A stretch of DNA of 64,000 nt, from assembly GCF_018492665.1 (NCBI RefSeq), contig NZ_JAFVME010000003.1:248001-312000 (forward strand). The letters run 5' to 3'. How positions within the stretch are numbered: position 1 is the stretch's first letter; each line of letters begins with the position of its first letter. This document shows, in pieces, positions 17,986 through 26,629 of this stretch. The notes beneath the pieces are model-generated. The model saw only the letters and a list, made by a program, of their open reading frames with translations, ran no database searches and was not told the origin of the DNA. Position numbers and translations under genes: made by a program. Origin of the DNA: Pedobacter sp. B4-66. GTDB lineage: Bacteria; Bacteroidota; Bacteroidia; Sphingobacteriales; Sphingobacteriaceae.

Positions 17986-20478
17986 ATGAAGAAATGGTTT
18001 CAAGCTAACAGCACACATTTTATTATCATCGGAATATTCTTTATTCTTTGTTTTGCTTATTTCAGTCCTGCAATGCAGGGGAAAGACCTTTACCAAAGTG
18101 ATGTGCTTGAAGCCAAAGCAATGGCAAAAGAGATCATGGATGTTAAAGCGGCAACTGGAAAAGGACCATTATGGACCAACTCTATGTTTGGTGGGATGCC
18201 GAGTTTTCAGATATGGGTATCTAACAGTGGCAGTATAGCCAATAATGTAATTAATACCTTAAAAACCGTATTTCCGAATCCAATTGATATTGTGCTTTGC
18301 TATCTTTTAGGTGCTTACTTTTTGTTAAGTGTACTAAAAATGAAGCCCTGGCTGGCTGCAGCCGGAGCCATTGCTTTTGCTTTTACCTCTTATAACTTCA
18401 TCTATATCGAAGCCGGCCACAGCAATCAGGCCATGGCAATTTCGTTTTTTGCACCCGTATTGGGCTCCATTCTACTCACTTTTAGGGGGCGGTATTTGTT
18501 GGGAGGCTTGCTTACTGCATTTTTCCTTGCTGTAGAAATTAGGTGTAACCACATCCAAATGACCTATTATCTGTTCATGTGCTTGCTGATATTGGCTGGC
18601 TTTGAATTGTATTATGCAATAGCATCGAAGCAATTAAAGGCTTTCTTTACTTCTGTGGGATACCTTTTAGCAGGTGTTATTTTAGCTGTAGGTGTAAACA
18701 CAGGGCAGTTATGGACTACTTACGAATACGGAAATGAATCTATTCGTGGTAAGGCAAACTTAACCAGAACTTCTTCAAAATCAGATACCGGACTTGGACG
18801 TGATTATGCTTACAACTGGAGTCAGGGTGTGGGTGAAATATCTACATTCTTAGTTCCAAATATGTATGGTGGAGCTACACATATTAAACAATTAGATGAG
18901 CATTCTCATGTAGCTAAAGCACTGGTAAATAATGGAGTTCGAGAAGATCAGGTTAAAGAAATTATTCCTCAATTACAGCAAGGTTTACTAAGAACTTACT
19001 GGGGTGAAAAATCAAGTACCCATGGTCCTTGGTATTTTGGATGTATTGTGATCTTTTTATACGTATTAGGACTATTTATTGTTAAAGGCAAAATGAAATG
19101 GTGGATTTTAACCTCCACATTTCTGTTTGTGTTTTTGTCTTTTGGTCGACATTTCCCATTAATCTCAGACTTGTTCTTTGATTATTTTCCACTGTATAAC
19201 AAAATGCGGGCTGTAGAATCTATACTGGTTATACCTGCTTTAATTATACCGCTACTTGCATTTATTGCCCTTAAGCAGTTTGTAGATGAGAAAGATACAG
19301 CGAAAGATTTAACCAAAAAACTACTATACTCTCTGTACATCACAGGAGGGGCGTTAGTGCTGTTTATGCTTGTGCCTACTTTGTTTCTGGATTTCAGAGA
19401 TACTTCGCATCAGGAGATGGTGAATCATATTGCTGAAGCTTTTAAAGCGGATCTTAGCTTCGGCAATTCTATAGGTAATGCACTGATAGAAGACAGAATC
19501 TCTCTTGCACGTACTGATGCGTTTAGGTCATTAGTTTTCATTTTACTCGCTTTTGGGGTTATGTGGGCAATACTGAAAGGAAAAGTGAAAACAAATACAG
19601 CCTTTATAGCTTTAGGTATCTTGATTTTGGTTGATATGTGGGGAGTAGATAGAAGATATTTGAACAATAGCAATTTCTACGACAAGTCTGTGCTAGATCA
19701 AAATTATCAGCCTACTGCTGCCGATCTTCAGATACTGAATGATAAATCACTTGATTATAGGGTAATAGATCTTACAAAAGGCAATCCTTTCTTTGATGCT
19801 TCGGCCTCATACTTCCATAAATCGGTAGGAGGAAGGCACTCTGCAAGGCTACAGCGCTATGATGAGATGATTACAGCTCAATTCAATGGTACTATAAACG
19901 AGCCTATATTGGATATGTTGAATACCAAATACTTAATAATGGCCGACAAAGCTAGTCCGACACCTCAGGCTATTGAAAGAAAGACTGCTTTAGGAAACGC
20001 ATGGTTTATCAGCAACATTAGCTACGTGAAAAATGCGGATGAGGAAATGAAAGTCATTACTAAGTTTGATCCAAAAACAACTGCAATAGTTGATGAAATC
20101 TTTAAATCTCAAATTGGTGACATAAAACCATTAACAGATTCTACTGCGAAGATTGAATTGACCGAATATCATCCAGATCACCTGGTTTATAAATATAAAA
20201 GTTCACAAGATGTTGTGGCTGTATTTGCCGAAGTTTGGTACAATAAAGGTTGGAATGCTTATTTGGATGGCAACAAAATCCCTTATTTTAGAGCTAATTA
20301 CATACTTAGAGCAGCCAAGTTGCCTTCGGGAAGTCATAATTTAGAGTTCAAGTTTGAGCCGACATCTTACCTAGTGGGAGATAAAATTTCAATGATTTCT
20401 TCTTTAATTCTAGTGCTGATTTCAGCTATTGCTGTATTTTTGCATTTCAGAGCTAAGAAAAAGACAGGTTCGGTATAA
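17986..20478 (+). CDS. YfhO family polytopic membrane protein
   Basis: The 830-residue protein carries about 11-13 membrane helices, followed after roughly residue 570 by a soluble C-terminal region and one last helix near the end. This is the YfhO layout, a GT-C-like glycosyltransferase-fold family linked in Gram-positives to lipoteichoic-acid glycosylation. A role in glycosylation of a lipid-linked or surface polymer is inferred from the family only. In Bacteroidota it is usually a stand-alone gene. Here it is followed 21 nt later by a DUF4268 gene that may be co-transcribed. Confidence 0.85.
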   Translation: MKKWFQANSTHFIIIGIFFILCFAYFSPAMQGKDLYQSDVLEAKAMAKEIMDVKAATGKGPLWTNSMFGGMPSFQIWVSNSGSIANNVINTLKTVFPNPIDIVLCYLLGAYFLLSVLKMKPWLAAAGAIAFAFTSYNFIYIEAGHSNQAMAISFFAPVLGSILLTFRGRYLLGGLLTAFFLAVEIRCNHIQMTYYLFMCLLILAGFELYYAIASKQLKAFFTSVGYLLAGVILAVGVNTGQLWTTYEYGNESIRGKANLTRTSSKSDTGLGRDYAYNWSQGVGEISTFLVPNMYGGATHIKQLDEHSHVAKALVNNGVREDQVKEIIPQLQQGLLRTYWGEKSSTHGPWYFGCIVIFLYVLGLFIVKGKMKWWILTSTFLFVFLSFGRHFPLISDLFFDYFPLYNKMRAVESILVIPALIIPLLAFIALKQFVDEKDTAKDLTKKLLYSLYITGGALVLFMLVPTLFLDFRDTSHQEMVNHIAEAFKADLSFGNSIGNALIEDRISLARTDAFRSLVFILLAFGVMWAILKGKVKTNTAFIALGILILVDMWGVDRRYLNNSNFYDKSVLDQNYQPTAADLQILNDKSLDYRVIDLTKGNPFFDASASYFHKSVGGRHSARLQRYDEMITAQFNGTINEPILDMLNTKYLIMADKASPTPQAIERKTALGNAWFISNISYVKNADEEMKVITKFDPKTTAIVDEIFKSQIGDIKPLTDSTAKIELTEYHPDHLVYKYKSSQDVVAVFAEVWYNKGWNAYLDGNKIPYFRANYILRAAKLPSGSHNLEFKFEPTSYLVGDKISMISSLILVLISAIAVFLHFRAKKKTGSV

Positions 20479-20499
20479 GTATCAATTAAACTATAAAGA

Positions 20500-20961
20500 T
20501 TGTATTCAAAAGATCAGGCTTCGCAAATTAAGCAAGCTTTTTGGACTGCTTATGGGCAGTATATGGCATTACAACCTTCCGCAGAAGGATTAAGAATTAA
20601 CTGGATCAACTATAAGACCGGCATCAAACATTTGGCTTTTAAAATGCAGGTTGATAAAAAGTCGGCATGGATAGGGATAGAAATGTCACATCCTGACTTA
20701 GCCATACAGCAACTTCTATTTGAACAGTTTGAAGAATATAAAAAGCTGTTAAGTGGCACTTTAGGAGAAGAATGGAAGTGGGAGATTCATACTATTGATG
20801 AGTATGGTAAGACAGTTAGCAAAATTCATATCGGTTTGCCGGATGTGAGCATATTTAAGCAGGATGACTGGCCAAAGCTTATCTCCTTTTTTAAGCCTCG
20901 TATGATAGCGCTAGATGAGTTTTGGAATGATGCTAAACATGGTTTTGAGTTATTTAAATAA
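20500..20961 (+). CDS. DUF4268 domain-containing protein
   Basis: This 153-residue cytosolic protein matches the DUF4268 family pattern, with a conserved N-terminus (MYSKDQASQIKQAFWTAYGQ) and many Trp and Phe residues. It begins with a TTG codon at 20500. That start is preferred because the family's conserved N-terminus begins exactly there and no ATG is available until residue 17. Related domains occur in proteins linked to restriction systems, but a stand-alone protein of this type has no known function. It follows the YfhO gene by 21 nt and converges with the next gene. Confidence 0.75.
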   Translation: MYSKDQASQIKQAFWTAYGQYMALQPSAEGLRINWINYKTGIKHLAFKMQVDKKSAWIGIEMSHPDLAIQQLLFEQFEEYKKLLSGTLGEEWKWEIHTIDEYGKTVSKIHIGLPDVSIFKQDDWPKLISFFKPRMIALDEFWNDAKHGFELFK

Positions 20962-20977
20962 ACTGTTTATTGTTCAT

Positions 20978-21349
20978 TTAAATCTCATCAAATCTTTCAT
21001 AACGGGTTTCACCGGTTAGTATAAGTTCGTTAGTGTCTTTGTCAATAGCAAAATCTATATCCATGGAGTGTACGTCGGTGTAATCAATTGCCGCACATAT
21101 AGAATATTCGCTGATATGATAACCTGCCTTAAATTTGCCTATTAAGTTTTCGTTGCTAACAAGGGTATCTTTTAATATTTCAATGTTATCTATTTTACCC
21201 TTGCCATATTCATAATCCAGAATCAACTTCTCCAATTCTCCGGTTTTATTAATATGATGCTCCAGGAGTTGAATAAGTTGCTTATTGTTATCCTTAGTGT
21301 CATAAAAAAGAGACGCGTCTATTTTAGTCTTTCTTGTGATTGCTGACAT
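20978..21349 (-). CDS. Hypothetical protein, 123 residues
   Basis: I do not recognise a family. The protein is acidic, soluble and without a signal peptide. The N-terminal half is probably helical (NNKQLIQLLEHHINKTGELEKLILDYE), and the C-terminal half looks like beta strands (AIDYTDVHSMDIDFAIDKDTNELILTGETRYERF). It converges with the DUF4268 gene, 16 nt apart. The coding potential is supported by its residue composition and by the absence of a better frame. Function is unknown. Confidence 0.55.
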   Translation of the reverse strand: MSAITRKTKIDASLFYDTKDNNKQLIQLLEHHINKTGELEKLILDYEYGKGKIDNIEILKDTLVSNENLIGKFKAGYHISEYSICAAIDYTDVHSMDIDFAIDKDTNELILTGETRYERFDEI

Positions 21350-21426
21350 GGCCTGAATATTTTTTTAAACTTTATACAATATTACTGTTAAATATACGTC
21401 TTTGTATTGAGAGCGTTAATTTAGAT

Positions 21427-21466
21427 AAGCGGGAACGGTTGGTATGATCGTTCCCGCTTTCTTTTT
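21427..21466 (+). terminator. Intrinsic terminator-like hairpin
   Basis: The arms AAGCGGGAACG (21427-21437) and CGTTCCCGCTT (21449-21459) are perfectly complementary with an 11-nt loop, and the second arm runs into TTTCTTTTT. The U-tract points to termination of plus-strand transcripts. The nearest plus-strand gene ends at 20961, nearly 470 nt upstream, so it could stop an unannotated plus-strand RNA or act bidirectionally. Confidence 0.75.
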
Positions 21467-21554
21467 ATATTAAAGGCTGTAATTAAGGCGAAAAAACTTT
21501 AATTTGTTGCTAAAGCGAGAGAAAATCATTTCTTGATTAAGACTATAACCTCTT

Positions 21555-21609
21555 AGACTCAAGTCAGACTCAACACAGACTCAAGTCAGACTCAGGTCAG
21601 ACTAAAGCC
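21555..21609. repeat. Five tandem 11-bp repeats (AGACTCAAGTC type)
   Basis: Consecutive 11-nt units read AGACTCAAGTC, AGACTCAACAC, AGACTCAAGTC, AGACTCAGGTC and AGACTAAAGCC, with no gaps. The unit length is not a multiple of three, so it is not coding-derived. It is close to one helical turn, so identical bases fall on the same DNA face. Confidence 0.9.
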
Positions 21610-21687
21610 TGAAAACAGGCAGTTTTGAGTCATTTCGATTTCTTTCTTGGATTTTACATAAATACAACTGTATATAGCTGGCTTATG

Positions 21688-22482
21688 TTAGCGTTTTCCA
21701 AAGTCAGAAGGACGAATATTGGTTAGCTGATAAAATGCCTTACTAAACGCTGCCAGGCTGTTGTATCCTGTTGCATATGCAATTTCACTTGTCGATTTAC
21801 TGGTTTGCAAAATCATCTCAATGGCTTTAACCATCCTTAATAATTTTAAATATTGCAGAAAAGAGATGCTCATTACAGTTTGAAATAATCTGGAAAGCGT
21901 TCTTTCTGCTATTCCAAATTTCTTGGCGATCTCTTCTAAAGTCAGTGGTTCATTATAGTGACGAGCCAAAAAACCTATAATTGGAAGTAGGCGTTCGTTA
22001 TTTGTTGTAGGCAAGGCAATTGGAAATTCTTTAACGCCAAGCTGAGGAAGCAGGTTCTTTAAGGAAGATAAAAATTGAAAAGGAACCACGTTGTCCGGAG
22101 AGATAGAACCATTCCACTTCTCGGTAAACAGAATCATCTCCAATAAAAGATTATTGACTGGATAGATCGCTAACTGCTTAAAAAAGGGGGCATTATCGTC
22201 ATCTTGGTTAGAGAAATAGATATTTCGGATAACTGTTCCATGGTGTCTGACTTCAAGGAAGTGCATTAAACCAGTCGGCACCCATACATAATGCCTGGCA
22301 GGAATAATATAAGTGACACTTTCTATATGTATAAAAGCCACTCCACCCTGAACATATGTTAACTGACCTTTAGTATGTGAATGAGCAGGTAACTTACGTT
22401 CCAGTTTTTCATGTAAAACGAATATACTGTCTGGTTTTAAGTCAATTGCATTGAGATAATCAGAGGTCTGTAGAGTATTCAT
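21688..22482 (-). CDS. AraC family transcriptional regulator
   Basis: I start at the internal ATG (22482), giving 264 residues (MNTLQTSDYLNAIDL...). The longer frame would run into the promoter of the divergent gene. The N-terminal half is a cupin-like sensor (LPAHSHTKGQLTYVQGG, WVPTGLMHFLEV). The C-terminal half has two helix-turn-helix segments (LTLEEIAKKFGIAERTLSRLFQ and KSTSEIAYATGYNSLAAFSKAF). It probably controls the divergent TolC-EmrA-EmrB-type efflux operon, starting 83 nt away, as is common for drug-pump regulators. The ligand is unknown. Confidence 0.87.
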   Translation of the reverse strand: MNTLQTSDYLNAIDLKPDSIFVLHEKLERKLPAHSHTKGQLTYVQGGVAFIHIESVTYIIPARHYVWVPTGLMHFLEVRHHGTVIRNIYFSNQDDDNAPFFKQLAIYPVNNLLLEMILFTEKWNGSISPDNVVPFQFLSSLKNLLPQLGVKEFPIALPTTNNERLLPIIGFLARHYNEPLTLEEIAKKFGIAERTLSRLFQTVMSISFLQYLKLLRMVKAIEMILQTSKSTSEIAYATGYNSLAAFSKAFYQLTNIRPSDFGKR

Positions 22483-22540
22483 TGGCTGGAATGGACAAAT
22501 AATTGGCAATATAGATAAAATTACAGCTTTTCCATATATG

Positions 22541-22548
22541 TACCTTTG
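22541..22548 (+). promoter_or_regulatory. Predicted -7 promoter box (TACCTTTG)
   Basis: TACCTTTG matches the Bacteroidota TAnnTTTG consensus exactly and lies 17 nt before the ATG at 22566. It is the likely promoter of the efflux operon and supports 22566, not the open-frame start at 22548, as translation start. Confidence 0.55.
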
Positions 22549-22565
22549 TGTATTCAATACACTAT

Positions 22566-23891
22566 ATGTACCCCTTTAAAAAACACTATGCTCTTATCTC
22601 GCTCTCAGTCCTCATTTCAAGTACTACATTAGCTCAACAGGAGCCATTGGCAAGTCACTTATCATTAACAGAAGTTTGGAACAAAGCAGAAACCAATAGC
22701 AAGACTATTAGAATGCAGAATTTAAAGCTCAGCGAATCTGAAGAGGCTATAAAAGATGCTAAAGCAGAACGATTGCCCGATATTGAAGCCGAGGGTGAGT
22801 ATGCAAGAGTAAGTAATATGCCTATCTACGATAATGGCTTGTTTCATACGCCATCACAATTTGAAGTGGTGCATACGGCCTATAGTTTTGGAGGCAATGC
22901 TTATCTAAACCTTTACAACGGGAATAAAACCAATTTAAAGATTAAAGAAGAGAAAGAAAAAAGAAGCCTTTCTGCGGAGCAACTAAACCTGACTACCGCC
23001 GAAATTAAATTAAAATCAGCTGCTTATTATCTTGATCTGCAAAGAAGTAAAGTTTTTAAAGAGCTGTTGCTAAAGAACATCAGCGATCAGGAAAGGCAAC
23101 TTCAGGAGATCAAGCAACTCCTTAAAAATGGAGTGATACTAAAAAGCGATGTATTACGAGCGGAACTTAAGTTGTCGCGCCAAAAAATGTCGTTAATACA
23201 GATTGACAATGACATTAGCATTGCCAACCAAAAGTTATCGATATTGATAGGCGAGGAGGATGATTTTAAAATAGCACCTGATTCGTTAGCGAATACTAGT
23301 TTAGCTGTCAAAACTTATCCTGAATACCTTGATGAGGCCATTTCGCACTCTTACGAGTTAAAAATCTCTGAAAGGGAAACGGAATTGAATAAGTTGGAAC
23401 TGAAAAAAGTAAAAGCGAATGTGTCATTTAAAGTAGGGCTGTTTGCAAATTATGCATATTCCTATCCTCAAATTCAGTTTTACCCTTATTCTATAGCTAC
23501 TTATGGACTTGGACTAAGTGGTATAAAAGCAAGTTTTCCTATATCCTCGTTTTACCACAACAAACATAAAACCAAGGCTGCTGAAATTGCATTTCAACGA
23601 CGAGAAGTTGAGCATGAGGCAACAACTGATAAAGTTAGACAAGAAGTTAACGAAGTTTATTTAAGGTATAAAGAGGCCATTACTCGGATTGATGTGGCTA
23701 AGCAGAACATTAAGCAAGCTACAGAAAACCTAAGGATCGTTAACAATACTTATTTCAATCAGTTATCACTACTAACAGATCTTTTAGATGCAGATACACA
23801 ATTGCTGCAAACCAGATTTGACCTAGCGGCGTCACAGATAGCAGCACAATTACAATATTTTCAATTACAAAAAGCAATAGGCAAACTTTAA
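22566..23891 (+). CDS. TolC family outer membrane efflux protein
   Basis: With the ATG at 22566 the protein is 441 residues and begins with a signal peptide (MYPFKKHYALISLSVLISSTTLAQ). The body is mostly long amphipathic helices in a duplicated pattern (about 40-220 and 250-440), characteristic of the TolC/OEP family that forms the outer-membrane channel and periplasmic tunnel of tripartite pumps. It is followed 1 nt later by an EmrA-type adaptor and then an EmrB-type pump, so all three should form one export system. Confidence 0.88.
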   Translation: MYPFKKHYALISLSVLISSTTLAQQEPLASHLSLTEVWNKAETNSKTIRMQNLKLSESEEAIKDAKAERLPDIEAEGEYARVSNMPIYDNGLFHTPSQFEVVHTAYSFGGNAYLNLYNGNKTNLKIKEEKEKRSLSAEQLNLTTAEIKLKSAAYYLDLQRSKVFKELLLKNISDQERQLQEIKQLLKNGVILKSDVLRAELKLSRQKMSLIQIDNDISIANQKLSILIGEEDDFKIAPDSLANTSLAVKTYPEYLDEAISHSYELKISERETELNKLELKKVKANVSFKVGLFANYAYSYPQIQFYPYSIATYGLGLSGIKASFPISSFYHNKHKTKAAEIAFQRREVEHEATTDKVRQEVNEVYLRYKEAITRIDVAKQNIKQATENLRIVNNTYFNQLSLLTDLLDADTQLLQTRFDLAASQIAAQLQYFQLQKAIGKL

Positions 23892-23892
23892 A

Positions 23893-24957
23893 ATGCGAAC
23901 TAAAAAGAAAAACTACACGAGTACCGATCAATTAATCACCAAAGTTACAGCCTGGATTGCAGGTGTTATTGTTGTTGGTTTGATGATATGGGGAGCAATT
24001 TCCTTACTGGATCTCTATAAATACGAAGAGACCAACGATGCACAAGTAGAAGAATATATAAACCCTATAACTTCAAGAGTAACAGGATACATAAGAGCCA
24101 TAAAATACGAAGAAAATCAAGACGTAAATAAAGGCGATACGCTGTTAATTATCGATAATAGCGAGTACAAACTAGGTCAGCAAGAAGCGGAAGCTGCGTT
24201 GTTGAATGCACAGGCTCAGATTAAAGTAATGGAAAGCAATGAGCAAACCACTACTAAGGCAGCCAGTGTAATGAAATCTCAAATCGCCTCTGCAAAAGCG
24301 AAACTTTTAAAGCAACAACAGGATTACGATCGTTATTCGAAGTTATTTAAAGTAGAGTCGGCAACACTTCAACAGTTGGAAAATAGCAAAGCTGCTTTGG
24401 ATGTTGCAGATGCTGAATACAGATCTGCATTGAACGGCTACGAAACCTCTACCTCTAAAGTAAACGACATCAGATCTCAAAGAGATGTGTATTTAGCAGA
24501 AATAAAACGCAGAGAGGCACTTTTGGACAGAAACAAACTTGATGTAGGTTACACAGTAATTACAGCTCCATATAACGGAAAAATGGGCAGAAGAACCATT
24601 CAGGAAGGTCAGTTGATACAGGCAGGACAAACATTGGCTTTTATTGTAGATCAGGAAGCCGGTAAATGGGTTATTGCCAATTTTAAAGAAACTCAAATTG
24701 CCAAAATGAAGCTAAACGGCCATGCAGTTATAGAAACTGATGCCTTTCCGGGAGAGGAATTTCAAGGCACTATCGTTTCTTTATCTCCAGCTACAGGAGC
24801 AAGGTTTTCGTTATTGCCGCCAGATAATTCTACAGGCAATTTTGTGAAGGTGGTGCAACGTATTCCGGTTAAAATTAAGTTAGATGATGGTAAGAGATTG
24901 ACGGACAAACTTAAAGCAGGAATGAACGCTATTGTTGTAATTGCTAAAAACCAATGA
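23893..24957 (+). CDS. HlyD/EmrA family periplasmic adaptor protein
   Basis: The 354-residue protein has one N-terminal transmembrane helix (about residues 13-37). A biotinyl-lipoyl-like strand region (VTGYIRAIKYEENQDVNKGD) follows, then a long alpha-hairpin (about 100-210) and a beta-barrel segment (VITAPYNGKMGRRTIQEGQL). This is the EmrA/HlyD membrane-fusion protein layout linking an inner-membrane MFS pump to TolC. The next gene starts within its last codons (ATGA overlap, 4 nt), indicating coupled translation. Confidence 0.92.
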   Translation: MRTKKKNYTSTDQLITKVTAWIAGVIVVGLMIWGAISLLDLYKYEETNDAQVEEYINPITSRVTGYIRAIKYEENQDVNKGDTLLIIDNSEYKLGQQEAEAALLNAQAQIKVMESNEQTTTKAASVMKSQIASAKAKLLKQQQDYDRYSKLFKVESATLQQLENSKAALDVADAEYRSALNGYETSTSKVNDIRSQRDVYLAEIKRREALLDRNKLDVGYTVITAPYNGKMGRRTIQEGQLIQAGQTLAFIVDQEAGKWVIANFKETQIAKMKLNGHAVIETDAFPGEEFQGTIVSLSPATGARFSLLPPDNSTGNFVKVVQRIPVKIKLDDGKRLTDKLKAGMNAIVVIAKNQ

Positions 24958-26549
24958 TCGCTGTAAAACCGGTATTTAAAAGTTGGGCACCCGAGTGGCT
25001 GATCAGGGGCACAATATTCATTGTTATTTTACCTTGTTTGCTACTTTTTGGCTTGTCTACAGCCAATCCAACCGCTGCTGCCGGATACTATGGTATTGAA
25101 CCGGCCGATGTTCAGTATTCAATGATTATATTCTATGCTGCTGTCGCCAGTTTCTTTGCTTTAGAAAGACGTTTCTTTGTTTATTTAGCCACTAAAGAGT
25201 ACTTTTTAGTGGGTATTATTTTGCAGATTGTTACTTCTTACATTTGCTATAATACACATAATTTACATACACTTTTTATATTTAGGTTTATACAAGGAAT
25301 GGCCAATTGCGGCACTACCAGCATCTGTATTACCTTAATATTTACCAGATTACAGAGTGAGAGAGCCCGGGAGATTGGTTATTCTATTTTTTACGGTATG
25401 TTGCTGTGTATAAGTCCAATATCAATCCTGCTAACTGCGCCAATTGTAGATACCTACGACTATAATTTTTTGTACAAGGCGATCATATTTTGTTATATCC
25501 CGGGGGCAATTTTATTGTTGTCCATAATGAATACGGTACGTTTAAACCGTAAAATTCCACTTTATCAGGTAGACTGGGCAAGTTTTGTAATTTACGCTTT
25601 AATGCTTTGTTTTATTGGCTATGTACTGGCTTATGGTCAGCAATACTATTGGCTGGAAGATAAGCGTATTGTTAGAAGTTGCTGGGCTATATTTGCCTTG
25701 CTTACAATTCATGTTTTCAGACAGCTTAAATTAAAAAGACCTAGTCAGGACATGGAGGTATTTAAATACCGAAACTATATTATCGGAGTGTTTTTAATCT
25801 TTGTACTGTACATTGTGCGTGGCGCTCTTAATATCACTAACCTATATTTTGCCACAGTTTTAGGGATGGATCCAATCCATATTGCTTATATGATGATGGT
25901 GAATATCATAGGAATTGGCATTAGTGTTCTAATCTCTTCAAGACTCCTGATTTTAAAAAGACCCATGCGATTGATCTGGATTTATGGCTTTGGTTTGTTG
26001 TTGATATTTCATGCCTGGATGATTTTTCTTTTTAATACTCAGGCAGACGCTTCAACCTTTGTTATTCCTCTAATTATTCAGGGAATGGGGGCTGGGATGC
26101 TGATGACTCCAGTGATAGTTTTTGCTGTTTCCTCTGTTCCGGAGCGCTTAGGTGGTACTGCTTCAGCGGTTGGTGTATTTTTTCGCTTTATAGGTTTTTG
26201 CAGTAGCATAGCGCTGATTAACTTTTATCAGCTTTATAACAAAACCAATCATATAAACAGGTTTCAGGAGCGTATTTCATCATTAAACCCTGTTGCACTG
26301 GAGAAATTAGAGATTTATAAAAGAGGATTAATGGCAAAGGGAGTTCCTTCGGGACAAGCTGCTAAAATTGCCAATGGCTTGTTAAGTAGATCTATTGAAA
26401 TTCAGGCCCAGCTTAGATCAGCTGTTGATTATTACACATTTATAAGTGGTTTATTGGTTGCTGTAATATTGATTATAGCACTGATTCCTTACATTAACAG
26501 GACTATCGTTAATCTTAGAACAAAACAACCGGCTCCAATATCCTATTAA
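24954..26549 (+). CDS. EmrB-like MFS drug exporter, DHA2 type
   Basis: The 531-residue protein has about 14 hydrophobic segments, the size and topology of the DHA2 (EmrB/QacA) branch of the major facilitator superfamily. The region FRFIQGMANCGTTS corresponds to the antiporter motif C zone, although the classic PG pair is not obvious there. It should be the proton-driven inner-membrane pump working with the upstream adaptor and TolC homologue. Export substrate is unknown, and regulation is probably by the divergent AraC protein. Confidence 0.88.
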   Translation: MIAVKPVFKSWAPEWLIRGTIFIVILPCLLLFGLSTANPTAAAGYYGIEPADVQYSMIIFYAAVASFFALERRFFVYLATKEYFLVGIILQIVTSYICYNTHNLHTLFIFRFIQGMANCGTTSICITLIFTRLQSERAREIGYSIFYGMLLCISPISILLTAPIVDTYDYNFLYKAIIFCYIPGAILLLSIMNTVRLNRKIPLYQVDWASFVIYALMLCFIGYVLAYGQQYYWLEDKRIVRSCWAIFALLTIHVFRQLKLKRPSQDMEVFKYRNYIIGVFLIFVLYIVRGALNITNLYFATVLGMDPIHIAYMMMVNIIGIGISVLISSRLLILKRPMRLIWIYGFGLLLIFHAWMIFLFNTQADASTFVIPLIIQGMGAGMLMTPVIVFAVSSVPERLGGTASAVGVFFRFIGFCSSIALINFYQLYNKTNHINRFQERISSLNPVALEKLEIYKRGLMAKGVPSGQAAKIANGLLSRSIEIQAQLRSAVDYYTFISGLLVAVILIIALIPYINRTIVNLRTKQPAPISY

Positions 26550-26566
26550 GACACTGGTTACAAAGC

Positions 26567-26601
26567 GCCCGTCCTTCTGAAATAAATTCAGGATGACGGG
26601 C
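26567..26601. repeat. Imperfect inverted repeat, REP-like or bidirectional terminator
   Basis: GCCCGTCCTTCTGAA (26567-26581) pairs with TTCAGGATGACGGGC (26587-26601), leaving a 3-nt internal mismatch and a 5-nt loop. It lies between the convergent efflux operon and DUF3078 gene, so it may end both transcripts. Similar CTGAA...TTCAG palindromes recur in many bacterial genomes as dispersed elements, which is a recollection, not tested here. Confidence 0.6.
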
Positions 26602-26629
26602 TCCAGGAACCTTGTTCACTTATCTATAT

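Larger units (their letters stand above)
21350..21687. other. Gene-poor spacer with hairpin terminator and 11-bp tandem repeats
   Basis: No credible protein gene lies in these 338 nt. The stretch holds an 11-bp perfect stem followed by a T-rich tract (21427-21466) and five 11-bp direct repeats (21555-21609). It is flanked by two minus-strand genes. Confidence 0.7.

Noticed and set aside
22483..22557. Longer start for the AraC gene on the minus strand
   Set aside because: It would cross the promoter box of the divergent efflux operon and adds residues unlike the family.
22548..22565. Upstream start for the TolC gene
   Set aside because: The -7 box ends at 22548, so this region is promoter and leader; the signal peptide begins at 22566.
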